Assembly: GCA_000469685.2 (NCBI GenBank)
Contig: LS997562.1
Coordinates: 10,829,014 to 10,893,013 of the forward strand
Length of the DNA: 64,000 bases
Source: Haemonchus contortus
Taxonomy: Eukaryota > Nematoda > Chromadorea > Rhabditida > Trichostrongylidae
Reading direction: 5' to 3'
The notes below the pieces were generated by a model, which worked only from the letters and a program-made list of their open reading frames with translations, had not been told where the DNA came from and did no database searches. This document shows positions 35,877-48,800 of the stretch, piece by piece. The number at the start of each line of letters is the position of its first letter. The stretch's first letter is position 1. The translations under genes were made by a program, and so were the position numbers.

Positions 35877-38800
35877 TCAACGTGGCGGACCTTGTGGCCT
35901 TCTTGGGAACGCAGGTTCCACGGTAACAGCTGGATGCGTCCTTTGCTGCTCTCCCATCATAGATTGAGGAGGTCTGCGTGGCGGGAATGCCGGCTCCACC
36001 ACTACTGGAGGAAGTGGTCCTGGTGCTTGAGAACCACCCGGAACGCGAACCTTAAGTCAAAATTCAAACTTGAGCCTTTTCATGAACTCTGTGCTTTCCT
36101 TTTAATAATACGAACAGCTTTCAACTCTTTTTCTTTTCATTTCCTCATATTAAGCTACGAAACGGATTAAGGGAGTTTCTTAAATGGACATGAAATAAAA
36201 ATACAAGAATCTCCACATCTGATTCACTTGAAAACTTAAACTACGAGCTAAACTGCTAAGTCACAAAGTACAAAAATTTTGGAAAGCAGATATCATAGCT
36301 AAACTCACGTTTGGAGGCACGTTGACAGGATGTTGACCACTTTGGAGAGCGCTCACCAATTGAGAACTATCTGCTCCAGATTGCTGAAAAAAGATTTCTA
36401 TCTTTTCACACTAAAATCAAAAGTCAGCTGTGCTTCAGACCATGATTACACTAACTGAGAAGCTATTTGTTAAACACCCCTGACATCTTCCCTGGCCCCT
36501 CTGACCATCTGACGGCTTGAACCGCAAAATTTCCTTTGAAGGGGCGAAAAGTTTCGAAAGAAAACTCTTACATTAAAGTTTTCAGGTCCTTTTCACCGAT
36601 ACAGTGTTTCCATCAGTATCCAAATTTCCAAAAGAATCGATGAAACGAGACTCACACTCGGCTTCGGTGTTGACGTTGACTGTCGGAACAATCCACCACT
36701 TTCATGACGTTTGCTATATTTGAACATTCTGAGCTTTGCCACCGATGCATGCGTAGGACGAATAATGCCAGGTGCACGCATTGGCAGCTGTGGCAAACGT
36801 GGATATCGCTTTTGGGCTGAGGCCTAGAAAAGCAAACGTGGATATCGCTTTTGGGCTGAGGCCTAGAAAAAAGTAAGACATAATTCCCTTCGAAAGATGG
36901 CTGCGATAAAACACCAGTTACCATACCTGTGATTTTCCAGTCTCTGAGACATTTTGATTTGCGATTTCAGTTCGGCCCTTCCGTTGCTCACTTGCTTTCA
37001 ATTTCCTGGAAACATTACCGTTGAAAATGTCGCGGGTCACACTTTCTACAAAAAGCACAATCCTCGTCCGGACTTTTCAAACAAGAATAGTCGTGCGGAG
37101 GCCGTAGAAGAGAATCTCAGAAAAAATAATAGAGTTGAATAAAGCGACGTAGAGACTCCTGGAGGACTGGGTTACGTTAGGTGAAGATAGTCATAGAGCT
37201 GTGGGTGAGTTATAGAGCTCATACTTGTCAGGGAAAACAGTTTCAGAAAAAATTCTTGAAAATATTACGAAAAATAAATAAATAAAAATTAGAATATGCT
37301 ATAAATAAAATAAAGAAAGACAATTACAGCAATTTGAAGTAGGGCGACTATGAACCTCAAAAGACCTACCTGTAAACAGCCTCGCCGAAGCCTGGAAAAA
37401 CCTTCTGAAAATCAGCCAGCTCGTTCAACCCGGGAGTTTTTCGATGTCTTACAAATCGTGTGAGCATTTTCTGCAAATTTCTTATTCTAAGTGTACTCAG
37501 CAATAAGACTTCTCTTTACAATTTATTTTACAGTTTTTGCAAAAATCTAAGACAAGACAGAAGTCTATCGGAACAACTTCGGCGAGTCTAATGGTCGAAC
37601 GCAGACAAGTTATGAGAATTTAAAGCAACAAACCTCAATTAGCCGTATGACTCTTAAGGGAACACTGGAAGTCGAAGGCAGAGCTTCTCTCAAATTAGAA
37701 ATACGCTTCCGGAGGAGGTCCAGACGAGGAACAACAACAGCAGCTACTGTCTGGAAAACACCTATTGTTCAGTAAAGAAAGGAAGCAACGCCGACAAGTG
37801 TATGTAGTCCAAATAATGCGAGATGAAAAAAACCAACACATCTTCCAGCTTACCTCGGACCCCAATTCCGCAAGGGCATATAGCGCACCATATAGTGAAG
37901 CTAAATTGGCCCGCGAATCTGTGAAAACACGACAAAGGAGGGTAGTGATACGAGCACGAACGTCGGCTAGATGAGTTCTTCTGAAGCAAAATAACTCTGA
38001 AAGAGTAATTACTCAGCAGACAACACGGCAAGAAAACCTACTTGCAGATCATTGCCAGAATGGAGGCGGCGAATTCTCGTAAACGGAAATGTTGTCTGTC
38101 TTCTGGATCAGGACACAACTCTCGACATACCACACAAGAACAAAGGGCCGGAATAATATCATGTAACTAAATAAAATAAGCTTACAAAGACTGTAATAAT
38201 ATTAATCTCATTGAGCTCATATGACAGTCTTGAACCCGCTTATCTTTCGGGACATGCTTCATGATATTGACTATTTGTTTACTCATTTATTTATATTTAT
38301 TTGATGCCTGTATCTAATCTATATTGTAAGATTGCCTATTTGAAAGGTTCCGCGACAATGCTATAAGCGATAGCGAAAAACAGGACCCCTACGACAAAAT
38401 ATAACAACAGAAAACAAATAAGAACTGGAAATTCTCTCACATGTCGACGGTACTCTTTAATCTGCTGTTAATTTTTCCTGCAATACCCCTTTGCTCATGT
38501 TGCCACTCACATTTTTCACTTACTTTTGCCTACGACTTTTTTCCTGGGAGTGGTGCAGTAGGATCGAAATTGTCGCGTCGCAGCGAGAGAAACGCCAAGC
38601 GCGAAGGACTGTAGCAGAATGCAGCAGCAAGTAAGGAATACAGGATCAAAAGAATTAGCATTGGAACATGCCAAAAATAATAAACGCATATCGATTGAGC
38701 TATATGAAGAACGCTAAATTTGTAATAACGAGGCGAATGGTCCGTGACTGCCGCACGCGGCGAAACCACAAAACCGATTCTACTGCCCATCTCAACTTTT

Positions 38801-41290
38801 TCCAACCAAAACTGGATGATGTACAACAATGTCCCAATGAGTAGCTTCAGAAGCAGTGCATGGTCTATGGTCTATTGGCGGATTCATACGGACTGATAGC
38901 CTTGGCTCAGTGAGTATAATGAGTGTGAAAAGGCGATTCAAAAATAACTCCCTCGAACTCACTCCTAGCACAATTATTTGGCGATATAATGTAAATTGGA
39001 AAAGCGAGAAAACTTGACTCACACATTTATCCAAATTTACTTGAACGTTGTCGATTAACGTCTTCAGAAGCCTCAGTATATTTCTTAGGACGGGGAGGTT
39101 CTGCTCCGCTATATTACAACGAACACCTGAAATCAAAACAGTTGTGAGAGTCTAAATCGCACGCAATAAGTGGAAAGCCTGCTAGATTAAACCTTCTTTT
39201 CGAGATGACAGTCTAGTCATTCCGATTTCACTACATCGGAACAAACAATAGACAGAAGTAGGAAAGAAACGGTGGAAAGGTTTTGAAAAAGCAGCAATTC
39301 CGATAGCCCACCTTCAAATATCAACACTGCAAAACGCGGCACCAATGACTGTAGTCCAGGATCTGACGCCAGAAGATGTAGAACCTCCTACAAAGTAAAA
39401 AAAAAGATTCACCTGTCGTACCTCACAGGCGCTGCATACCAAAGAAAAAAAGAGATTGCAATAATAATAAAAACAAACCCTTCTCTTTTCCGGACTGGAA
39501 CCTATAACAGTTTCTACACACTTCCTGAAGAAGACTTGTTGGTCCTAAATTTTGAATAATTAGAAAACATTGAGAGTTCCAAATCAATGAAGTCACTAGC
39601 AGTGAGGATCTGGATACAATCTAAACGCATAATGAACTCACCAAGGATAATGAATGGGTAGTGATAGGTCGTGACAGCGTCTGCTCAAGCTTGTTCCCTG
39701 TTCTAGGCCCACGGTTTCCGTCCTCCTTGAATAAAAAATGTATTGCGTACGCAGTAAATCAGTATCAATATCAATGTAGCAATCATATTTGCTTCGGAAT
39801 ATAAATGAAAACAAGAAGTATAAGTATAATTTGCCACGAAGCAGAAATCGACAAAAAGTTGACTACAGCAGATATGGTCACGCTTCAAAAGGAAGGGTAA
39901 ACTGACATCACGATTATCTGCCTGCAAAAGGTCCCAATTACCTATTTTCACTTTATCAGGTTTAAAAAAAGGATAAACACATCTTTTTCCAGTACATATC
40001 TATCAGTCTCTGAAGAGATATAGGTTAATCTGCATACGCCCTAAGCGTCCCTGGGTCAGTACTGCATTTTATAGAAAGTGAAAAAGTATTCACGATTGAG
40101 CTCTTCACATGAAAACCGATAAAATCAATAAAACTGTATGAAAACGAATAGACGTCGAAAAATCCTCAGCTATCAAGCAAGCCTTGTACAACTCACCATC
40201 AGAGATTCGTTTGAAGAAGATTGGAAAGTGTTAATGCCCTCTTGTCCGGAATTCGTGCTAGAAGGAGCTATCACAGGATTTTCTGGGACTCGTGGCTGTT
40301 CTCCTTCAATTACGAGCCAGTGTTCTGCAACAGACAGAGGCTGAACCGAAATGAAGATGGAGCGGAGGAGAGCGGGAGTTACTCGTCAAAGCAGAATAAA
40401 TGAACATTTGGGAGTACACCAAATCCTCAACTCACTCCGTATGCGACGTTTGTATGGCATTCGCCGTGGCGTTACATTCATTATCGCTCTAAGATCTACC
40501 ATGAAGTAGTCATTTGGATAAAGAGTCTTGTTAAGAGAGTCGCAGAGATGAAACTGAGTATTGGATGCGGCACGAGACGAAGTGCAAGGACTCTAAAATG
40601 GACATCTCTCACATATTACCGCTATTCCACATTGTCACGCCGTACTTGGAATTGTAAAATAGCCGTCCCCATTGAATCAGTAATTGTGTGTTCTTACCAA
40701 AACTCCTCGAATGTCGATGCTGTTCTCAATATCGCGAGCTTCTAGCTTAATCCTTTTGCCTTGGGCTACCAGTTGCAAAGCGGTAGTGAGCACGTCACGA
40801 ACAACTTGGTTTACATTTGACATTATATAGTCGACAGCTGAAACTGGTCCCGATCAAAAATGTTGGTGGCCATGTTAGTGGAAATCTCACGAAAACTCTC
40901 ACGAATGCTAGAAAAAATGCGGGAGAGCTAGGAGCTGCTCCTCAACCAACGAGGTAAATTCGTGAATGTAAATAAAACTGTCATTTAAAATAGCAGAGGT
41001 ATCTATCGCTTCATAATGAATCCCTAAATAATGAGAAGTGAGGTACCTGCTTCAGTAATGACATCTGGTCGAAACCCCAGTTGCCGAATAACCGTAAGGG
41101 CATAGGCACGATTCCAAGCCGAGTGATCCACACCCGTTTTGTATTTACCTATGACGATAGTAAACTCAAGGCATGTTCGTATAAAAAGCATAGGTATAGA
41201 ATTCATTCAGTTTAATAGCGCGTACTCACTATGAGTGAATATCGATATTTTGGAGTCTTCTGGGACAGGTTTCTTTTCAGCCTGTGCCAT
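35877..41290 (-). CDS. taf-6: Transcription initiation factor TFIID subunit 6 (TAF6)
   Basis: Exons in transcript order: 41230-41290 (ATG at 41290), 41047-41148, 40698-40837, 40436-40592, 40197-40324, 39642-39702, 39479-39544, 39312-39387, 39023-39126, 38042-38166, 37854-37980, 37634-37750, 37370-37470, 36656-36823, 36309-36383 and 35877-36050 (TGA). The N-terminal histone fold is visible (VRDVLTTALQLVAQGKRIKL), then the family hallmark KHWLVIEGEQPRVPENP, then the HEAT-like C-terminal domain: SLDQQVFFRKC, SDPGLQSLVPRF, LHDIIPALCSCVVCRELCP, SLYGALYALAELGSE, VVVPRLDLLRKRI. TAF6 pairs with TAF9 through the histone fold in TFIID and acts in the nucleus at Pol II promoters. The final exons are a Pro/Arg-rich tail not typical of the family core. 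Joins after 40197 and between 37370 and 36823 are out of phase, so one or two small exons are unassigned. C. elegans has two TAF6 genes; I cannot tell which this matches. Confidence 0.9.
36823..36862 (-). repeat. 39-bp tandem duplication carrying a splice acceptor
   Basis: On the minus strand the unit gcctcagcccaaaagcgata (39 bp in all, ending ttttctag) occurs twice in a row, so two identical AG acceptors lie 39 bp apart in front of the TAF6 exon 36656-36823. Using the upstream acceptor keeps the frame but brings in a TAG from ttctag itself. Confidence 0.85.
38530..38830 (-). repeat. Dispersed repeat family D, copy 1, in a TAF6 intron
   Basis: On the minus strand it contains gggcagtagaatcggttttg, tgctgcattctgctacagtc and cgacgcgacaatttcgatcc. 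The same order of motifs occurs on the plus strand at 44815-45110. It lies in intron 38167-39022. Confidence 0.75.
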
Positions 41291-42120
41291 TAGAACTGAT
41301 GATAGGAGTCGCCTAAATGAATGGGATGATGCAGCAAAAATTAAGTAACATACTCAACAAAATAAAACGTACTATTCAACTCATGCAGAAATGATAATAA
41401 GTAATAGCAGTGGCACAGAAGAAACGGGTAGTGACGAAGCAGAATGTAGAAGAAATCCTTAAAAAAGATTCTTTGAGAGCGTTGAAATAACTGTGCAGGT
41501 TTGCTCGCGATTTACAACTGCCGTAAGACGGTTCATTGAAAGGTCTTAACTAATTCTTATTAGAAAAATAAGACCAATTAGCATTATACAAATACAGAAA
41601 TGTTGGAGCTGTTTTGCTGTTTCAAACTTGTACCCCTATCAAACTATGCGATCGTTTAGGAATTCTTAACTCATAATTGAATTCCCCGAGAAAATTTAAA
41701 AAAAACAAACAACAACAGATTAAAACCCTTTTAATGGAATCTGCAAATGAGTAGAAGACCCGGTTTCTCTCAGTTGAGTTTTTCAATGAATTTTTTTTGA
41801 TCACGCCGTTGATTTTTCATGTGTTCACGACTTTAATGTCAAGAGAAATGAATTTACGTCTCTCTACGTCGATTTTCCCACTATTTTCAGAGTCATAACA
41901 TCAAACCTGCGCCATTGAAAGAATTATTTCGAATTCTGAGACATTAACTAATACAGCTAAACTTTGAGAATTACATTCACTGGATTTGTGTCAACTAAAA
42001 ATTTCCTAAGCAGAAGGAAAAAGCGGAGAAGCACTCCCGATGTAAAAGATATAGCGCAAAAGAATTATAAAATGTAAGAACGAGATAACCAACCTTTGAA
42101 GCTATAGCTGAGACTAAAAA

Positions 42121-44170
42121 GCTCCGAACGCGTTTATTTAGTGGAAGGTTCTGCAGTTTGAACAATTTTCCCGCGCGTGGGCATATGAATGCAATTCATT
42201 GGAGCGCGCCCAGTATTGCGCTGCTCATCAGTTGGAATCCTCCCCTGCTACTTCTGGTCGTGACCATTCTCACCAATTACTCTTCTGTTCTTACTACAAT
42301 CGAGGATTGTATGCCATATCCTATTCTCGCCATTTGCTGCCAACTTTTCGAATTTCCTGCTTTTTGGATTTGCAGATCTGTAGCACTACAAAAGATACTG
42401 CTGTAGGTAAGCGAAATCTTATGTAGCTTTTCCTCTTGAGCTTTACACCTGTTGTCATGAGCATATAGCGTCATGACCCTGGTGTGGTTTTGGAGAGGAA
42501 AACGAAAATCACCACTAAATACTTCGCAATTTGGAAATATTCTATATGTGATTTCATTATATTCTCACAAATAATGATTTTGAAACAGAAACCTTCCTGG
42601 AATTATTGATACCTGATAATAATCTACTACCAATATCCCTCTAAGCATGAAACAGTTGCCTCGAGTCAGTTTGTTTGTGAACCTGACAGTTTGCAGATTT
42701 GCTTGCCTGTCTTTCTATCCGTAAAATTCCAATGATTATTATTAAGATATTAAATACGTGGAATCTCTCTCTCTTCAAAGTGGGTTGGCGGTGAAAATGT
42801 AGTTGGGGGGTGCCAGCGCCCTTTTGTGCTCTGCGTCTCGTCAGTTCTTACACTATCTAATCATCTAACCCATCCCGGAGCTCCTCCCCTTTTGAAAGTT
42901 AAGGAAGGAGCTCCGGGGTGGGTGAACCAATTGGATGTTCAATTCTTTCCCCTTCCCAGCTTTTTATACGAAATAATCATCTCTCCCACCCCGGAGCTTC
43001 TCCCCTAACTTTTAGAAAGGGAGGAATCCATCTCTGCGATCTCTAATGCACTCTGCCGCCGGTGTCCGAGACGCAGAGCACAAAAGGGCGCTGGCACCCC
43101 CCAACTGCATTTTCACCGGGTTGGCAACAATTAGGAGGAAGCTGAAATGATAGCTGGTAGTGTCAGTGATTGCACTAATTATATTTCAAGGGAACCAACT
43201 TTGCCTTGTTAGTACCCACCAATTGGTAGCCATTAATATCAATTCGTGAAGTGATTGATCGGATTCTTAACTTAGCTTTATTCTACAGTAGAAAAACCAA
43301 AATGACAAGGTATACGCGCGAACGTTGGTACTTCAGCGCTATGTTTTCAATAGTTTCCGAATGCACTCCATCCGTACTCCCGTGATTTGAGTGCGTAGCA
43401 CTTGTAACCAAAGGCATTGAAGGCTAGTTCAAAGCTCGCGGGGCGTTATGGCGTTATTCGCTGCCGGAGGCCCTGTGAGCTTTGGATTAATAGGAACTTC
43501 TCATCAGATTCACTGAAGACAGGACTCAAAAACCAAACGCATTCTCCAACGATCTCAGCGCAGGTTTGACGGCGTACTTTCCGATCTCACCAGAACCGTG
43601 GCATTTTTTCAGATGCACGCACACGAATTTTTATGAAGGGGTAGACAATAGGTTCACCCTTACAATCGAGCTCACTTGGACTTAACTGCATTTGCATCTA
43701 GAAATAAAGTGAGGTACCAGAGGTAAATGCGCAGCGAACATAACAATGCGTGCGACTGAATAAATTTCTGAATTCAATTTCCTGAAGAATAGATACGCAA
43801 TCCCTCTCTTGAATTCACGCGAGGGTCGTGACGCCGCATGCTCACGACAACAGGTGTAAATCTTGAGAGGATGATCTGTACAGTGATTGCTTACCAACAA
43901 CATTATACCTCGCAGAACAGTAACAGATTTATCTGCGCGAACAGGATGGGAGAAGCATAATACGTAGAAGAAGTGGTGAGCAGAGGAATAATTGGGTGAA
44001 AGGAATAGGCTAGTAGTAGAATCAGCAACGTGAAAGCCTACTATAAGGATAAAGCGATGGGGTACCACAAGGTTAAAGCGCTCCAATGGCAAATTCATTC
44101 AAATATGCGCGCGCGGGAAAATTATTTGAACTGCAGAACCTTCCACTAAATAAACGCGTTCAAAAGCTCC
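42121..44170. mobile_element. Foldback DNA element, about 2.05 kb, long inverted arms
   Basis: The ends are inverted copies: gcgtttatttagtggaaggt at the left mirrors accttccactaaataaacgc at the right. Matching continues inward, for example tttacacctgttgtcatgag (about 42440) against ctcacgacaacaggtgtaaa (about 43840), so each arm is roughly 350 bp with decay. No transposase was recognised, so it is probably non-autonomous. Confidence 0.7.
42790..43118. mobile_element. MITE with 51-bp terminal inverted repeats, nested in the foldback element
   Basis: Left end 42790-42840 (ggtgaaaatgtagttggggg, then tgccagcgcccttttgtgct) and right end 43067-43118 are inverted copies with a single mismatch. The interior has its own short hairpins around ccggagctcctcccc / ggaaggagctccgg. 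The high identity of the ends suggests a more recent insertion than the surrounding element. Confidence 0.85.
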
Positions 44171-44814
44171 TAGAACTAATGAATTAAATGCAATGAGGAA
44201 CACCAACGAATAAATCGTGAAGTGGACGTTTAAACCACTGCCGACGATTAGTAGCAAACGTTCACCGCAATCGCACGACGTGCACACATTTTGACAGTTT
44301 CCTCGCGCCTAATCTATTTTACCGTAACCGCTGAATATCGGGTAGTATCCCCTCTGGTTAGTGGCCTTAATTTCTGGGTTTTGTTACCGGCACAACCGAA
44401 TTTTTTACAAACTTCAGTAACCTTTCGAGATTGATGATGATCATCCAAAGGCATGATCATGGTAGGAATGAATCGTGAGGTAGGAGAGAACCCGATCTTT
44501 CGAAAACAACGCATGATACGGATGATTTCGCGATAGCTTCTTCAATTTCCTTCTTCATCTTTGAACTTTTCGTTTTTTAAGATCTATCAGATGCAGTTGA
44601 ACAGAACCACAAGCGGAATACCAATTCTGGAGAAAACGCCTTCGATGGGACAAGGTGGAGCGGCCACTGATGATAATATGATGGCCACTCAAGCTTCTCA
44701 AAACCCCAATACAAATCCGAGTGAAGGGGGGAACCTTCAAACACATCAATCCTTGCGATTCAGGTTCAGTTCATGTATAGGGGATGTGAAGGATGTGTTT
44801 TCTTGAAGACGTGG

Positions 44815-45110
44815 CCTAACCACGGAGAGTCGGCCGTCAGGAGGATGGGCAGTAGGGTCGGTTTTGTGTAATCGATTCGCCGCACGCGGCCGTCGCGGAC
44901 CATTCGCTTCGCCATTATTACAGCTCTAGCGATCTTCATACAGCTCAATCGATATGCGATCGATATTTGAGGCATGTTTCTATTGTTAGTTCTTTTGTTC
45001 CTGTGTTTCTGACCTGTTGCTGCATTCTGCTATATTCCTTCGCGCGCGGCGTCCCTCTCGCCGCGACGCGGCAATTTCGATCCTTCTGCACCACACCCAG
45101 CTGTCAACGC
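44815..45110 (+). repeat. Dispersed repeat family D, copy 2
   Basis: Contains gggcagtagggtcggttttg, ctcaatcgatatgcgatcga, tgctgcattctgctatattc and cgacgcggcaatttcgatcc in the same order as the reverse strand of 38530-38830. Overall divergence is perhaps a fifth of positions by eye. Confidence 0.75.
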
Positions 45111-45892
45111 GTAAGTGTAGTGTAATTCCTGCGATTACCTATTCAAAAAAAAACAAGAAAAAAGAAACAAAATAGAAATATTTATTCAATAACACCCGTC
45201 AGTCATTAGAATTTGTCACGGTCAACATGGCAGCGATTACCGAAATATATAAATCGAAGAAGCCTTATACAGAGCTTATTAATTGCAAAGCATTTCACTA
45301 GAACACAACAGAAGTTACGATACGAAGATACGTATTTGACGGATTATTGATTAGTCAACATTTCGCTGAGCCTATGCCACCAAAAATCGATACACATACT
45401 TAAATCACAGTTTTTGGAGGAGCGAATCAGCACAGACAGATTAGACAGTTTATTATGGCAATAAAAACAAATAACACAAACGTTGGGTGCATAATAGGAT
45501 TGCCTTAATACGTTTTATTTGACTAGTCGCACAGTGCGCTAACCCTCCTCTCTTCGCCCAATCCCATTTCACATGGAATAGAGCCTTGGAAGTGTTGCGG
45601 TGGTATAATAGAAAAGTTTGGTGAAACAGGCAATAGAAATCTCGGTCTTTAGTGGCTTGTAGGAATATCCCAAGCAGAACCCTTTCAACCCTCATGATTA
45701 ATCTTTTTTAAAGTAATAAATGGTATGGTTGAAAGGTATAGCTTAGGACTTATCAGAGCCACACCACGCGAATTTTAGAAAATACAATAATCGAATACTG
45801 GCAAAATATAATGACTAGATGCTTTGGATTACTCTGATATGCTGAAACAACATCCGATACAGTAAACACAATAAACAATCAATTTCCCCATT

Positions 45893-48800
45893 TCAGGATA
45901 TACTGATAAGGTGATTTTTGATGCTGAGAATAGTGGCTCGATGCGCTGGCGATGCAATGCCCAGGTTCTTCAGATCGTGATCGTTCAGAGTGAAGAATGA
46001 CTAAATAACTGTTGTTACTCGATAGTGACTGTTATTCGCCCGAACTTTGTAGAGGTGATTTCTTTTACGACGTTTGGGTATTGCTCAATTTATCATCGGT
46101 AATATGGTGCTGGAGAAGAAGGAGTGACAGTTCAAGAGAAGCAAGGTGTCACGGAAAGAGCCAGTTCGTCTACCCCTCCCTACTTCCCCCTCAACCTCTC
46201 CTACGGCGTTGTAGGTGTTTAAACTTATGGAACTGGAATCAATCTACAGTATACTATGAATTCAGACCTACGTGTCGGTCATAAGTGAGGGAAAACTTTT
46301 TAGTCCCCCTCCTATTCACCATGACCTATCCCGTTCTCATCCCTATCCCTTTACTCTCCCGGTGGATTTCAACTCAACTAAGCTCTAAATTTAAATTCGC
46401 TCTTCATTGGCTTGTAGTGCTGTACAAAATTCTTAGCACTCACCTCAGCATCGATTTCCTCCTTCTGAAATACGTCAATGTACTGAGCCAAGTTGTGTTT
46501 GCGTAGTTCTCCCCATATCCGCTCTGAAATTGTGATAGTTCAGATGAAACGACAAAGCTAGAGTCCAAGTCACAACCCCGATATCGAAAACCGCCGGAAA
46601 TCGTTACCCGACTCTCACGGTGTTGGACCTTTGTTCTTGAAAGCGAAGGTTGCCCCAAGGATGTAGACAGATCCATTTTGTACCACCCAACCACCCACGC
46701 CACTTACTGCTAGCCCCTGCTGTCTACTCATTGCCAGTATAAGCTTGCAAAAAAATGAAATGAAGTGTGAGCAGTTTCAGAGTTTTCTGGTGCCAAGAGG
46801 AAAGTGTGGTTTGAAACAACTCGCGGGCGCCTACTCCATGACAAGACATGGGTATGAGCCTCAAAAGAAGGCGTGGAAACGAAATGGTTAGCCAAGGGTG
46901 AGAAAAGTAAAACGTCCTTTTTGCAGCTGGTTTCAAGAGTGTACGAGCTGTGAGAGAAACTCGTCAGTTAGCCTTTTAAGTAGAGTAAAAATTTTAATAC
47001 CTTCGACTGTTCGACGTCGATCCGACTGACTTAAAGCCAAACGGAAATGTGGCGTGCTGAGCATTGTTGGTACTTGCACCAAAAGCGGTGTTGAAGCAAC
47101 CCTGAACAAAGAAAGTGAAATTCGAAAAATAATTGGAAACATGAGTCCCTACAGTTTCGGAAAAAGGATTGGAAAAAAGTGATTCAAGCATGTCAAAAAA
47201 AGCGAGAATTTTATTTGAGGGGAAGACTTTCAATTCGACCTACTTTCTAAGTTGATCATAAGTACTTCTTGGTACCATCTCATCCATTACCATTGAGTCA
47301 CGAGATTTTTTCAGCATTCGTGGCGTCGTGCGCATCTGATTCTGTGAAGGCGACTCGAGAAACGACAATGATCGAGGTTTTCGATTGCCTAAAGTGGGTC
47401 GAAAATTGGAAAAATTGATAGAGCACATATTTTTTTTGTAGAGGTGATGTAGAGGTAAGTGGCGCACTGTCTCAGTACATGGTCACGGGTTTGGATTCCG
47501 GATCGATATGTGCCTAAGACAACCAATCCTTCCATCGCTACGGGATCGGATGTATAGTACCAGACATGTATGGGAGGACGAAAGAACTGAATTGCACAGT
47601 CTGGGTACCGGTCATCGCATAGACATAGACATACAAAATCACACGCTACTACGATTCTGAATGGAAGTCGAATGCACGGCGTATTTCAGATCTGGGATTG
47701 ATTGTTGCCAGAAACTCTATCTGTATAAAGTCATTCAAACTTCTCTTCCATTTGCCATATTCAAGTTGGTATCAAGTAAATAAATAGAGATATTTATATA
47801 AACAATTGCGTAAACAAGTAGTTCGAGAGATAGATGAAAAATCATTGCGTTGTTATACAAATACAAAAAGAAAAAAAATATAAGTGAACAAAACAACTGG
47901 GTAACTGGACGGATAAATAAATATACCGTACCATCGCTTCCTTCTCGTCGATGAACCACGATCGAATCTCTGGGACTGATCACTCGCCTCTTTGATTGTT
48001 GATAACCCTGAATTCGATGTTCTTTCTCCAAAATCTGATACCGTAACCACTCGCTGAGGGAAAGTACAAAAGGATTAGTGTGGAAAACTTACGCATTGTG
48101 ATGTATACATCTGAGCTCGATCATAGTATTCCCATTTATAGCTGTCACTTTCATTGTCGATCTCTCGTTTCACATCACCCACATAGGAATCGTAGAAGCA
48201 GTTCACGAGAAATGATTGAGATTGCTGGAAGATTCAATGATAAGTTTGACTTCCCAAGAGAATCGGTATGGGTCCGGATATAATTATCCCTCCCGAAGTG
48301 CGCCTTGCACTTAATTTCATTGTAATTTGTTGAAATATTGGATTGTGAATCTGACTCATACTTTATGCGGCAGGGATCGGGTCCGGGTTATCTCTTTGCC
48401 ACCCATGCCCCACGGGATCATTCAACAAATTCTGGAAGAGAGGAGAGATCGCCGCTATAGGCGTCCATCTAGCGGCTGAGCTGGTGTGAGCAGAGGTTTT
48501 ATTCACTACATTATTCCTTCCATGAGTTATGACCTTTGGTGTCTTTTGGAACCTACCTGAGCCATCTTCTTTACAGCATCCAATACCGTATCGTAGGTGA
48601 TGGTTTTGAGTGGTGTCGCATTCTTCGTCATTCGCAATATTTCCTCCGCTGTTACTAACTTCTGTAAAAGGTCAGGAGATAGGATAAGCAGGCCTATGTG
48701 TAACCTGGATTCTCTGTCGAGTGTGTGTACCTTCCAAAATCGTCCATCCGTGCCGCTATTTCGTACCCAATAATCACGCCATTGACGCATATCCATAACA

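Larger units (their letters stand above)
41291..45892. other. Intergenic stretch filled largely by transposon-derived DNA
   Basis: Between the 5' end of TAF6 and the 3' end of the ankyrin-SAM gene. It holds the foldback element at 42121-44170, the MITE nested in it, and a family D repeat. A 138-codon minus-strand frame at 43682-44098 lies inside the foldback arm and matches nothing I know. An 81-codon plus-strand frame at 44561-44806 has an acceptor-like sequence before it but no partner exon. Confidence 0.5.

Noticed and set aside
43682..44098. 138-codon minus-strand frame as a gene
   Set aside because: It lies mostly within the decayed arm of the foldback element and no family or splice partner was recognised.
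44561..44806. 81-codon plus-strand frame after an acceptor-like ttttttaag, reading MQLNRTTSGIPILEKTPSMG
   Set aside because: Low-complexity Asn/Gln/Ser content, no upstream or downstream exon in phase, no known domain. Left out as unsupported.
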